Source of the DNA: Gemmatimonadota bacterium
GTDB lineage: Bacteria > Gemmatimonadota > Gemmatimonadetes > Gemmatimonadales > Gemmatimonadaceae
Direction: 5' to 3'
DNA length: 44,309 nucleotides
Assembly (NCBI GenBank): GCA_028876525.1
Contig: JAGWRI010000145.1
Coordinates: 1-44,309 of the forward strand
Shown: positions 9,611 through 18,853 of the stretch, one piece after another
Numbering within the stretch: the first letter of the stretch is position 1
How the letters are laid out: every line of letters starts with the position of its first letter
The notes under the pieces: model-generated
Database searches by the model: none
Told to the model about the DNA's origin: nothing
The model's input: the letters and a program-made list of their open reading frames with translations, nothing else
Program-made: the position numbers and the translations under genes

Positions 9611-10353
9611 GCGGCTCGCGGCTGGACCGGGTGCGGATCGTGCTCTACGAGCCGCAGGACCCGGTGAACATCGGCGCCACCGTGCGCGCCATGAAGAACA
9701 TGGGGGTCGCCACCCTGCACCTGGTGCGCCCCGTGGCCTACGACCCCGAGCGCATCGAGGGAATCGCCCACAACACGCGCGACCTGATCGACCGCATCGT
9801 GTTGTTCGACGACTTCGACGCGGCGGTGGCCGACTGCGTGCGCGTGGTCGGGTTCACGGCTCGCCGCCGGGCGGCGCGCCGGGCGATGACGGCGCCGCGC
9901 GAGGAAGCGCGCTCGGCGCTCGAGGCCGCGGAGCAGGGGCCCGTGGCCTACGTCTTCGGCCGCGAGGACAGCGGACTCCCCAACGAGATCCTGGACCGCA
10001 TGCACGCGCTCGTGATGATCCCCACCACCGCGCATGCCTCGCTCAACCTGGCCCAGGCGGTGCTGGTGGGACTCTACGAGCTGCACCTCGCGGCGGCCGA
10101 CGCCACGCGCGCCCTGGCCCCGTCGCGCAAGGCCGCGCCCCCGCCCACCAACGCGCAGTTCGAGCAGTACTTCGGCGACCTCGAGCGGTCGCTCGACGCG
10201 ATCGAGTTCTTCAAGACGCGCGTGTCGGAGCACATCATGCGCACCCTCCGCTCGCTCACCTACCGCGCCGCGCCCGACGCGCGCGAGCTGTCCCTGGTCC
10301 GCGCCATGACCCTCGAGGTCGTGAACTACCTCAAGCGCACCGGACGGCCTTGA
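9607..10353 (+). CDS. SpoU/TrmH-superfamily RNA methyltransferase (TrmJ-like)
   Basis: VRIVLYEPQDPVNIGATVRAMKNMGV, VAYVFGREDSGLPNEILDRMHALVMIPTTAHASLNLAQAVLVGLYEL (SPOUT knot motifs); GTG start in a GTGA overlap. Confidence 0.9.
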   Translation: MSGSRLDRVRIVLYEPQDPVNIGATVRAMKNMGVATLHLVRPVAYDPERIEGIAHNTRDLIDRIVLFDDFDAAVADCVRVVGFTARRRAARRAMTAPREEARSALEAAEQGPVAYVFGREDSGLPNEILDRMHALVMIPTTAHASLNLAQAVLVGLYELHLAAADATRALAPSRKAAPPPTNAQFEQYFGDLERSLDAIEFFKTRVSEHIMRTLRSLTYRAAPDARELSLVRAMTLEVVNYLKRTGRP

Positions 10354-10384
10354 CGCCCCTCCGGCCCCGACCATTCTTCAGGCC

Positions 10385-11707
10385 ATGGTATTCAAGCGAT
10401 TCTTCGACCGCGGCACGCCCGTCGATCCGCCGCAGCCCGAGGTCCTCGACGACGACGACGCGGCCGCCGACCTGACCGTCGCGCCCGAGGACGACTCCCA
10501 CCTTCCCGAGGAGGCGCCCGACCGTCCGTGGTACGAGCGCGCCGCCGAGGTCATCGCCGGCGGCGCCTCCACCGGCAGCAAGCGCCCGGGCGCGATGTAC
10601 GGCACCGAGACCCCCGACGGTCCCACGCACTTCATCCACGCCGCCGGCTGCCACGTGGTGGCCACCGACGGCGAGACCTACGTCGATTGCAGCATGGCGC
10701 TGGGCGCGGTGGCGCTGGGCTACGCCGAGCCGAACGTGACCCGCGCGGTGCTCGACGCGGTGGGCGGCGGCCACGTGTCCGGGCTCAGCAGCACGTTCGA
10801 AGTCGCCGTCGCCGAGCGCCTGTGCGACATCGTCCCGTGCGCCGAGCGCGTCCGCTTCCTCAAGTCGGGGGCCGAAGCCACCTCGGCCGCCGTGCGCCTT
10901 GCCCGCACCTACACCGGCCGCGACGTCGTGATCGCCTCGGGCTACCTCGGCTGGCACGACTGGGCGAGCGACAGCCCGGGGGTGCCCGAGGGCGTGCGCC
11001 GCGACGTGCTCCGCGTGCCGTTCGACGACACGGCGGCGCTCGAGACGGCGGTGCGCACCGCCGGCGACCGGCTGGCCGCGATCATCCTCGAGCCCGTCGT
11101 CGAGCGGATGCCCACCGACACCTGGATCGCCCGCGCCCGCGAGCTCGCCACGCGGGCCGGCGCCGTGCTGATCTTCGACGAGATGAAGACCGGCTTCCGC
11201 CTCGCCCCCGCCGGCTTCCAGGAGGTCTCCGGGGTGACCCCCGACCTCGCGACCTTCGGCAAAGCGATGTCCAACGGCTTCCCCCTCGCCGCCGTCGTCG
11301 GGCAGCGGGACGTCATGGACGCGGCGGCGAACACCTGGATCTCCTCGACGCTGGCCAGCGAGGCCGGCGCCCTGGCCGCCGCGCTCACCGTCTGCGAATG
11401 GCACGATCAGGCCGACGTGTGCGGCATGCTCGCCACCCGCGGCGCCGAGATGCGCCGCGTGGTGGGCGACGCGCTCTCGGCCAGCGGCATCCCCGGCGTC
11501 ACGCTCGCGGGGCTGGACCAGATGTGGCTCCTGCGGTTCGACGACGCGACGCGCGAGCGGGCGTTCCTGGCCCGCGCCGCGGGCCACGGGGTGCTGTTCA
11601 AGCGCGGCGCGTACAATTACGCGTCGGTCGCCCACGACGACGCGGCGGTGCAGGCCATCGAGCACGCGGCCAGCGCCGCCTTCGTGGACATCCAAGAGGC
11701 GTCGTGA
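10385..11707 (+). CDS. Class III PLP aminotransferase, glutamate-1-semialdehyde aminomutase-like
   Basis: FLKSGAEATSAAVRLARTYTGRDVV, AGAVLIFDEMKTGFRLAPAGFQ, PDLATFGKAMSNGFPLAAVVG (PLP lysine); atypical acidic N-terminal extension. Confidence 0.85.
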   Translation: MVFKRFFDRGTPVDPPQPEVLDDDDAAADLTVAPEDDSHLPEEAPDRPWYERAAEVIAGGASTGSKRPGAMYGTETPDGPTHFIHAAGCHVVATDGETYVDCSMALGAVALGYAEPNVTRAVLDAVGGGHVSGLSSTFEVAVAERLCDIVPCAERVRFLKSGAEATSAAVRLARTYTGRDVVIASGYLGWHDWASDSPGVPEGVRRDVLRVPFDDTAALETAVRTAGDRLAAIILEPVVERMPTDTWIARARELATRAGAVLIFDEMKTGFRLAPAGFQEVSGVTPDLATFGKAMSNGFPLAAVVGQRDVMDAAANTWISSTLASEAGALAAALTVCEWHDQADVCGMLATRGAEMRRVVGDALSASGIPGVTLAGLDQMWLLRFDDATRERAFLARAAGHGVLFKRGAYNYASVAHDDAAVQAIEHAASAAFVDIQEAS

Positions 11708-12597
11708 CGGCGCCGGCGGGCGCGGCCGGCGGAGCGCGCGGCGGGGGGCCGCTGGCGGGGGCGGGCCCGCTCATCGACGCGCACGCGCACTTCTACCACC
11801 CCCGGTCCCCGCGCGGCGACTGGGCCGAGGTGAACGCGGCGCGACTCCGCGCCGGCGAGCGCATCGGCATCACCTACCACGTGGCGTCGATCCTCGGCAG
11901 CTGGGGGGCCTCCTCGCCCGTGTACTTCCCCTCGCCGGCCGACGTCACCGCCGGCAACGACGCCATGTACGCCATCTGCGAACGTGAATGGCGCCGCGTG
12001 CGGGCCTACGTCACGGTGAACCCCAACCACACGGCCCACGCCGTGGCCGAGATCGCCCGCGGCGCGGCGCGGGGCGCGGTGGGGGTGAAGCTGGCCGCCA
12101 GCCGCCGCGCCGACGACCCGCTGCTCGACCCGGTGTGCGAGGCCGCCGCGCGCCACGGGTTTCCCGTCCTCCACCACGTCTGGCAGCACCGCACCCGCGA
12201 GTGGCCGTCGCAGGAGATCTCCGACGGCGCCGACCTCGCGGCGCTGGCCCGGCGCCACCCCGGCGTCACCTTCATCCTCGCCCACATCGGCGGCGGGGGC
12301 GACTACATGCACACCTTCCCGGCCATCGCCGACGCCCCCAACGTCGTCGTCGACGTGTCGGGTAGCGGGGTCGACCGCGGCATGCTCGACGAGGCCGTGC
12401 TCCGCCTCGGGGTCGAGCGCATCCTGTGGGGCAGCGACGTCACGATGGAGACCGGCCTGGCCAAGCTCATGGGGTTCGAGGCGATCCGGCTGGCCGCCGA
12501 ACGCATGGCGCTCATCCGCGCCGGGAACGCGCTGCGGATCTTCCCCGCGGGGAGCTTCCCCGAGGCCGCCACGGCGGCCGCTGGAGCGGCGCGATGA
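11704..12597 (+). CDS. Amidohydrolase family 2 (TIM-barrel metal-dependent hydrolase)
   Basis: LIDAHAHFYHP (HxH), VLHHVWQH, FILAHIGGGGDY, ILWGSDVTMETG; GTG start overlapping the upstream TGA. Confidence 0.85.
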   Translation: MTAPAGAAGGARGGGPLAGAGPLIDAHAHFYHPRSPRGDWAEVNAARLRAGERIGITYHVASILGSWGASSPVYFPSPADVTAGNDAMYAICEREWRRVRAYVTVNPNHTAHAVAEIARGAARGAVGVKLAASRRADDPLLDPVCEAAARHGFPVLHHVWQHRTREWPSQEISDGADLAALARRHPGVTFILAHIGGGGDYMHTFPAIADAPNVVVDVSGSGVDRGMLDEAVLRLGVERILWGSDVTMETGLAKLMGFEAIRLAAERMALIRAGNALRIFPAGSFPEAATAAAGAAR

Positions 12598-13355
12598 TCG
12601 ACGTCAACGCGCTCATCGGGCCGTACCCCTTCCGCTACGTGCCGCACCCCGACCCCGAGGTGCTGGTCCACGTGCTCGCGCGCGAGGGGCTGCGCGGCGC
12701 GTGGGTCGGCCATCTGCCCAGCGCGTTCCATCGCGATCCCTCGGCCGGCAACGCCCAGCTCTACACGGCGCTGGCCCCGCACGCGCCGACCCTGCGCCCC
12801 GTGCCCACCATCCGGCCCGACTGGCCGCGCTGGGAAGACGCGCTGCGCGCGGCGGCCGGCGCCGGCGCGCCCGCCGTGCGCGTCTACCCGACGCTGTGGC
12901 AGCTGGGGCCGCACGACGGGCGCCTGCGCGAGCTTGCCATCGCCTGCGGCGAACGCCGGATGGCGGTGCTGCTCACCGTGCGGTTCGAGGATCTGCGCCA
13001 GCGCCACCCGTTGGACGTCGCGGGCGACCTGCCGGCGGCGGCCATTCGCGATCTGGCGCGCGCCGGCGCCGGCGTGCGGCTGGTCGTCACGGCGGCGGGG
13101 CGGGAGCTCATCGAGGAGGTGCATTGGGGGCTCACGCCCGAGGAGCAGCGGCGCGTGGTCTGGGACATCTCCTGGATCTGGGGCCCGCCCGAGGACCATC
13201 TCGCCAAGCTGTTCCGCGCGATCGGCGCCGACCGGTTCGTCTACGGCACGCACTGGCCGCTGCGCCTCACGCAGGCGCCGCGGGCCAACCTCGCGCTGCT
13301 GCCGGACGACGTCGCGACGGCGGCGCTCGCCGATCCCGAGGCGCTCTTCGCGTGA
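12594..13355 (+). CDS. Amidohydrolase-like protein lacking the canonical metal ligands
   Basis: Begins MIDVNALIGPYPFR where HxH is expected; FVYGTHWPLRL where GSDxP is expected; ATGA overlap with the upstream amidohydrolase. Confidence 0.7.
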   Translation: MIDVNALIGPYPFRYVPHPDPEVLVHVLAREGLRGAWVGHLPSAFHRDPSAGNAQLYTALAPHAPTLRPVPTIRPDWPRWEDALRAAAGAGAPAVRVYPTLWQLGPHDGRLRELAIACGERRMAVLLTVRFEDLRQRHPLDVAGDLPAAAIRDLARAGAGVRLVVTAAGRELIEEVHWGLTPEEQRRVVWDISWIWGPPEDHLAKLFRAIGADRFVYGTHWPLRLTQAPRANLALLPDDVATAALADPEALFA

Positions 13356-13472
13356 CGCCGGCGCGGCCCGCCCCGGGCGAGCCGCCCGTGACGCGGCGCT
13401 ACGGAATTTATGCCACGTCAATACTTGCGCGAATCGGCCCGTACAGTGAGATTTTTCCGTCGCCCGCAGGCT

Positions 13473-13488
13473 TGTGAATGTCTTCACA
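13473..13488. promoter_or_regulatory. CRP/FNR-family operator TGTGA-N6-TCACA within the perfect inverted repeat CTTGTGAATGTCTTCACAAG (13471-13490)
   Basis: Exact match to the TGTGA-N6-TCACA consensus, in the intergenic region upstream of the ACIII operon. Confidence 0.6.
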
Positions 13489-13555
13489 AGGCAGTCCTCC
13501 CCTCATTCACACGGCCGCCCAAAATTCACGTGATCTCCTTCTGCACTCCATTGCG

Positions 13556-14236
13556 ATGACCAAGCGCAGGAAGTGGACCGCCATTCCGGGGCTGATCGTG
13601 CTCGCCGCCGGTGCCGTGATGCTCTCCGCATACAGCGGCGCGTCCTCGTCGCAGAACAGCTCACCGGTCCAGCCGATCCCGTTCCCCCATTCGGTGCACG
13701 TCGGCAAGCTCGGGATCAACTGCGTCTACTGCCATTACTCGGCGAACAAATCGCCCGATCCGGGGTTCCCGGCGGTGTCGACGTGCATGGGCTGTCACAC
13801 CCTCATCGGCCCGAACCGGCCGGCGAGCAACCTCGGGGCCGCCCGCACCAGCGTCGGGATCCAGACGCTGTGGAACTACGCCGGCATGGGCGGCAAGCCC
13901 GCGAAGCCGATTCCGTGGATCCGCATCCACCGGCTGCCCGACTACGTGCACTTCCCGCACATGCGCCACATCAACGCGGGCGTCACCTGCCAGACCTGCC
14001 ACGGCCCCATCCAGACCGAGGACCGCGTGTACCAGTACGCCACGCTCAATATGGGCTGGTGCGTGAACTGCCACGTGAATGGCTACGATCCGCAGCAGGG
14101 CGAGGAGATGGCGTCCATGGTGTCCGACGGCCACGGCGGCGCGATGCTGCCGGCCGGCTTCACGGCGCCCACCACCGCGACGCCCGACTCGCTGCGCAAG
14201 CATGCGCGGTACGACTGCTCCGTCTGTCACTACTGA
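13556..14236 (+). CDS. actA: Alternative Complex III subunit A, pentaheme cytochrome c
   Basis: Five CXXCH motifs (CVYCH, CMGCH, CQTCH, CVNCH, CSVCH), signal anchor MTKRRKWTAIPGLIVLAAGAVML; first gene of the ACIII order. ATG 13556 preferred over 13478. Confidence 0.88.
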   Translation: MTKRRKWTAIPGLIVLAAGAVMLSAYSGASSSQNSSPVQPIPFPHSVHVGKLGINCVYCHYSANKSPDPGFPAVSTCMGCHTLIGPNRPASNLGAARTSVGIQTLWNYAGMGGKPAKPIPWIRIHRLPDYVHFPHMRHINAGVTCQTCHGPIQTEDRVYQYATLNMGWCVNCHVNGYDPQQGEEMASMVSDGHGGAMLPAGFTAPTTATPDSLRKHARYDCSVCHY

Positions 14237-14320
14237 TCGCCGCGTGAACCGTTTCTCCCGCATCTCGATTCGCAGGCCGGCGTCCCCCACGCGTGCCGTG
14301 CGCCGTCCGAGGAAACCTTC

Positions 14321-17300
14321 ATGAGCAAGTCCACGGAACCGAAAGGCAAGGGCGTCAAGCGCCGGGATTTCCTGAAAATCCTCGGCGTCAGCGGCGCCGC
14401 CGTCGGGGCCGCCGGCTGCAGTCCCGAGAGCGCCGGCAAGCTGATTCCGTATCTCGTGTCGCCCGACCAGACCGTGCCGGGCGTCTCCACGTACTACGCC
14501 ACGACCTGCCGCGAATGCGCGGCGTCCTGCGGCGTCATCGCCGAGACGCGCGACGGCCGCACGATGAAGCTCGAGGGCAACCCCGACCACCCGCTCAACC
14601 GCGGCGCGATCTGCGCCCGCGGCCAGTCGGCGCTGCAGCAGCTCTACAACCCCGACCGCCTGCGCGCGCCGATGATCAAGAAGGGCGGCGCCTGGCAGTC
14701 CGCGTCGTGGGACGAGGCGCTGGCCCTGGTGAGCCAGAAGCTGGGCGAGGCGAAGAGCCGCAATGCGGCCGGCGGCGCGGTGTTCCTCAACCAGCACGAG
14801 AGCGGAAGTTTCCCGGCGTTCGCCGATCAGTGGCTCGCCGCGTTCGGCATGAAGCCCCACCTCAGCGTGGACTTCGAGGCCGATCAGGCGGCGATGGAGG
14901 CCAACCGGCGCGCGTACGGCGTGTCGTGGCCCCGCCTGGACTTCTCCCAGGCCCGGCTCGTCGTCTCGTTCGGCGCCGACTTCCTCGAGGGCTGGGGCGC
15001 CTCGGTGCCCCACCAGCTCGATTACGCCGACGCCCGCACGAACTTCGAGAACGCGCCGCGGTCGGTGTACATCGGGCCCCGCCGCACGCTCACCGGCATG
15101 AACTGCGACCAGTGGATCCCGTGCAAGCCGGGCTCCGAGCTGATCGTCGCGCAGGCGCTGGCCGGCAAGGCGTCCGTGGCCCAGGCGGCCAGCGCCAGCG
15201 GCGTCGGCGCCGACGTGCTCGGCGCCCTGGCCCGGGAGCTCGCGGCGGCCAAACCGAGCCTGCTCCTCGCCGGCGCGCGCACCGCCAACGCGCTCGACCT
15301 CGCGCTGGCCGTGGCCGACCTCAACAAGACGCTGGGCAACGTCGGCAAGACGGTGCTGCCCGCCGAGCCGCTCACCGCGTTCGAGGGCATTGCCCGCTAC
15401 AGCGAACTGGCCGACGCCGTGGAGCGGATGCGCGGCGGCAGCGTGCCGGTGGCCTTCGTGCGCGGCACGAACCCGGCGTACTACCTGCCGGCGTCGCTCA
15501 AATTCGCCGACGCCTTCGCCAAGGTGCCGTTCAAGGTGGCGTTCGCCACCCAGCCCGACGAGACCGTCGAGGCCTGCGACGTCGTGCTGCCCGACCTCCA
15601 CTCGCTGGAAAGCTGGGGCGACGCGATGCCGGTCAAGGGCACGCTCGCGCTGCAGCAGCCGGCCATGGATCCGGTGTTCGGCGGCACGCGCGGGGCGGGC
15701 GACGTGATGCTCGCGCTGGCGCAGAAGGATCCGTCGGCCGCGGCGAAGTTCCCGCAGAACAGCTACCGCGAATGGGTCATGGCCCGCTTCCCGGGCGGCC
15801 CCGCCGGGTTCGCCTCGGGGCTCGCCAAGGGCGTGATGCCGGGCACGCTGCCCGTGCCCGCCGCGCCGGCGCCGCTCGCCATGACGGCCCCGCCGGTTCT
15901 CGAGTCGACCGCGGGCGACTTCTATCTGATCACCTATCCGCACGCACTGCTCGGCGACGGCCGCGGGGCCAACAAGCCCTGGCTGCAGGAGCTGCCGGAC
16001 CCGGTGGCCAAGATCGTGTGGAGCTCGTGGGTCGAGATGCACCCCGAGACGGCGACGAAGATGGGCATCGAGCGCGGCGACATCGTCGAAGTGAAGACGG
16101 CCCACGGCGCGATCAGGGCGCCGGCGTATCTCTACCTCGGCGTGCGTCCCGACACGATCGCCATTCCGCTGGGGCAGGGGCATCGCGCCGCGGCGCCGAT
16201 CCCGGCCTGGGATCCGCTGCACCAGGATCCGGTCAAGAACGTCCAGTGGGGCTACGGCCGCTACGCGCGCGGCGTCGGCGTCAATCCGCTGGACCTCGTG
16301 CCGGCGGCGGCCGACGCCGCCGGCGGGTTCGTGTGGACCGTCACGAAGGCGACGGTGGCCAAGACGGGCGATCGCGAGACGATCCCGTCCACCGAGGGCT
16401 CGGCGCGCCAGCACGGGCGCGGCATCGCCCAGGCCATCACGATCACCGACCTGCTGAGCGGGAAGGGGAACGAGGTCAAGGAGGCGCCGCTTCCCGGCGA
16501 CGCGTCGCACGAGTACCTCCCCGGCCTCCGGGCGCCGGTGGCCGCCGACGCGCAGGGCGACATCGGCGCGCCCACGGCGGCCGATTCGGGCACGCACCTC
16601 GGGATGTACGACCCCAAGAACCCGCTCGGCATGGCCAGGCGCCGCTGGGCGATGACCGTCGACCTTGCCCGCTGCACGGGTTGCTCGGCGTGCGTCACGG
16701 CGTGCTACGCCGAGAACAACATTCCCACGGTGGGCGCGGCGTGGCAGAACGCCACCGTGTACGCCGTGGAGAAGACCGGCTACAACGTGGTGCGCGGCCG
16801 CGAGATGAACTGGATCCGCATCGAGCGCTACTTCGAGGGCGCGCCCGACGCCAAGTTCGGCGAGGAATGGGAGGGCCGCGTGGTGCCGATGATGTGCCAG
16901 CAGTGCGGTAACGCGCCCTGCGAGCCGGTCTGCCCGGTGTTCGCCACCTACCACTCGCCCGACGGGCTGAACGTCCAGGTCTACAACCGGTGCGTGGGCA
17001 CGCGCTACTGCTCCAACAACTGCCCGTACAAGGTCCGCTACTTCAACTGGTTCGGGTACGGCGAGAAGGACCGCCGGCAGTACGCGTTCCCGGAGCCGCT
17101 CAACTGGCAGCTCAACCCGGACGTGACGGTGCGCGGCAAGGGCGTCATGGAAAAGTGCACGTTCTGCGTGCAGCGCATCCGCGAGGCCGAGAACCGCGCG
17201 AAGTTGGAGCATCGCGAGCTCATCCCCGACGAATTCACCACCGCGTGCGCGGCGAGCTGCCCGTCGCGGGCCATCACCTTCGGCGACGCCGCCGACGAGC

Positions 17301-17431
17301 GGTGGTCGGTGAACAAGCTGATCGAGGACCGGCGCGCCTACACCGTGTTCAAGGAAATCAACACCTATCCCGCGGTGGTCTACTTGAAGAAGGTCAACCA
17401 TCCCTCGCCGGCTGCGGCGGGCAACGCCTAA
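14321..17431 (+). CDS. actB: Alternative Complex III subunit B, molybdopterin-oxidoreductase-like iron-sulfur protein
   Basis: TAT-type signal KRRDFLKILGVSGAAVGAAGC; CRECAASCGV; C-terminal ferredoxin-like clusters CTGCSACVTACYAEN, CQQCGNAPCEPVCPV, CVGTRYCSNNCPYKVR, CTFCVQRI. Confidence 0.92.
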   Translation: MSKSTEPKGKGVKRRDFLKILGVSGAAVGAAGCSPESAGKLIPYLVSPDQTVPGVSTYYATTCRECAASCGVIAETRDGRTMKLEGNPDHPLNRGAICARGQSALQQLYNPDRLRAPMIKKGGAWQSASWDEALALVSQKLGEAKSRNAAGGAVFLNQHESGSFPAFADQWLAAFGMKPHLSVDFEADQAAMEANRRAYGVSWPRLDFSQARLVVSFGADFLEGWGASVPHQLDYADARTNFENAPRSVYIGPRRTLTGMNCDQWIPCKPGSELIVAQALAGKASVAQAASASGVGADVLGALARELAAAKPSLLLAGARTANALDLALAVADLNKTLGNVGKTVLPAEPLTAFEGIARYSELADAVERMRGGSVPVAFVRGTNPAYYLPASLKFADAFAKVPFKVAFATQPDETVEACDVVLPDLHSLESWGDAMPVKGTLALQQPAMDPVFGGTRGAGDVMLALAQKDPSAAAKFPQNSYREWVMARFPGGPAGFASGLAKGVMPGTLPVPAAPAPLAMTAPPVLESTAGDFYLITYPHALLGDGRGANKPWLQELPDPVAKIVWSSWVEMHPETATKMGIERGDIVEVKTAHGAIRAPAYLYLGVRPDTIAIPLGQGHRAAAPIPAWDPLHQDPVKNVQWGYGRYARGVGVNPLDLVPAAADAAGGFVWTVTKATVAKTGDRETIPSTEGSARQHGRGIAQAITITDLLSGKGNEVKEAPLPGDASHEYLPGLRAPVAADAQGDIGAPTAADSGTHLGMYDPKNPLGMARRRWAMTVDLARCTGCSACVTACYAENNIPTVGAAWQNATVYAVEKTGYNVVRGREMNWIRIERYFEGAPDAKFGEEWEGRVVPMMCQQCGNAPCEPVCPVFATYHSPDGLNVQVYNRCVGTRYCSNNCPYKVRYFNWFGYGEKDRRQYAFPEPLNWQLNPDVTVRGKGVMEKCTFCVQRIREAENRAKLEHRELIPDEFTTACAASCPSRAITFGDAADERWSVNKLIEDRRAYTVFKEINTYPAVVYLKKVNHPSPAAAGNA

Positions 17432-17443
17432 GGAGGGCACAGC

Positions 17444-18853
17444 ATGGCCACGACTGCAGCGCCCTTCCCGCCGGCGGCCGATCTGCGGCCCAACGTCGCC
17501 TCGGCGGACGTCCACTTTCCGGCGATCAAGACCTATGAGCAGGTGGACAACGAGGTCATCAACACGATGCGCCCCACCCTGGGGTGGTTCGTGCTGCTCG
17601 GCCTCGCGATCCTGTGCATGCTCGTCGGCGCCGCGACCTGGACGTACCAGATTTACGAAGGCCTGGGCGCGGCGGGCTACCACCCGCCGGTCATGTGGGG
17701 CGTGTACATCGTCAGCTTCGTGTTCTGGGTCGGCATCGGCCACGCCGGGACGCTGATCTCGGCGATTCTCTACCTGTTCCGCGCCGGCTTCCGGACCAGC
17801 ATCTACCGCGTGTCCGAGGCGATGACCGTGTTCGCGGTCATGACGGCCGGCCTGTTCCCGATCCTGCACCTCGGGCGGCCGTGGAAGTTCTTCTACCTGA
17901 TTCCGTATCCCAACTGGCGCCTCATCTGGCCCAACCCGAAGAGCCCGCTGGTGTGGGACGTGTTCGCGATCCTGACGTACCTCACGGTATCGGCGACGTT
18001 CCTGTTCGTGGGCCTCATTCCCGACTTCGCCATCATGCGCGATCGGGAGAAGAACCCCATCCGCAAGCAGCTGTTCGCGACCCTCGCGATGGGCTGGCGG
18101 AACTCCGACAAGGAATGGCGCCACTTCGCCCGCGCCTATCTGTTCCTGGCCGCGTTCGCCACGCCGCTCGTGCTGTCCGTGCACTCGGTCGTGTCGTTCG
18201 ACTTCGCGATGGCCAACATGCCCGGGTGGCACGAGACGATCTTCCCGCCGTACTTCGTGGCCGGCGCCATCTACTCCGGCCTCGGAATGGTGTTCACGAT
18301 CGTCATCCCGATGCGGAAGTTCTTCAAGCTCGAGCACTACATCACCCTCAACGACCTCGACGCCGCGGCCAAGATGTGCCTGTTCGTCTCGATGGTCGTG
18401 GGACTGGCCTACCTCACCGAATTCCAGATGGGGTGGCTGGCCGGCACGAGTTTCGAGCAGGAGTACTGGTGGAACCGCGCGTTCGGCCAGTGGTGGTGGG
18501 CCGAGTGGATCATCCTGGTCTGCAATTGCCTCCTGCCGCTGTCGCTGTTCTCGCAGAAGCTGCGCCGCAATCCCTCGTGGCTGTTCACCCTCTCGATCTT
18601 CATCAACATCGGGATGTGGTTCGAGCGGTTCGTGATCATCGTTCCGACGCTGTCGCACGAGTTCGAGCCGTGGCAGTGGAGCACGTACGCGCCGACGTGG
18701 GTGGACTACGCCATCCTGCTCGGCAGCTTCGGGTGGTTCTTCATGTGGTTCCTGCTGTTCATCAAGCAGATGCCGGTAATGGCGATGTCCGAGTTCAAGG
18801 AGCTCATTCCGGCGCGGATGAAGCACGCCGCCGGCGAGGGAGGGGCCCACTGA
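17444..18853 (+). CDS. actC: Alternative Complex III subunit C, NrfD/PsrC-like membrane protein
   Basis: Polytopic NrfD-like sequence (FWVGIGHAGTLISAILYLFRAGFRTSIYR, LHLGRPWKFFYLIPYPN); strong SD AAGGAGG. Confidence 0.9.
   Translation: MATTAAPFPPAADLRPNVASADVHFPAIKTYEQVDNEVINTMRPTLGWFVLLGLAILCMLVGAATWTYQIYEGLGAAGYHPPVMWGVYIVSFVFWVGIGHAGTLISAILYLFRAGFRTSIYRVSEAMTVFAVMTAGLFPILHLGRPWKFFYLIPYPNWRLIWPNPKSPLVWDVFAILTYLTVSATFLFVGLIPDFAIMRDREKNPIRKQLFATLAMGWRNSDKEWRHFARAYLFLAAFATPLVLSVHSVVSFDFAMANMPGWHETIFPPYFVAGAIYSGLGMVFTIVIPMRKFFKLEHYITLNDLDAAAKMCLFVSMVVGLAYLTEFQMGWLAGTSFEQEYWWNRAFGQWWWAEWIILVCNCLLPLSLFSQKLRRNPSWLFTLSIFINIGMWFERFVIIVPTLSHEFEPWQWSTYAPTWVDYAILLGSFGWFFMWFLLFIKQMPVMAMSEFKELIPARMKHAAGEGGAH

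Noticed and set aside
13478-13555. ORF-track start of actA at ATG 13478
   Set aside because: This ATG is inside the CRP/FNR palindrome; ATG 13556 gives a proper signal anchor.
13661-18850. 1729-aa minus-strand ORF opposite actA-actC
   Set aside because: Low-complexity Arg/His/Glu/Gly-rich translation opposite clearly conserved genes; a shadow ORF caused by high GC3 codon bias.
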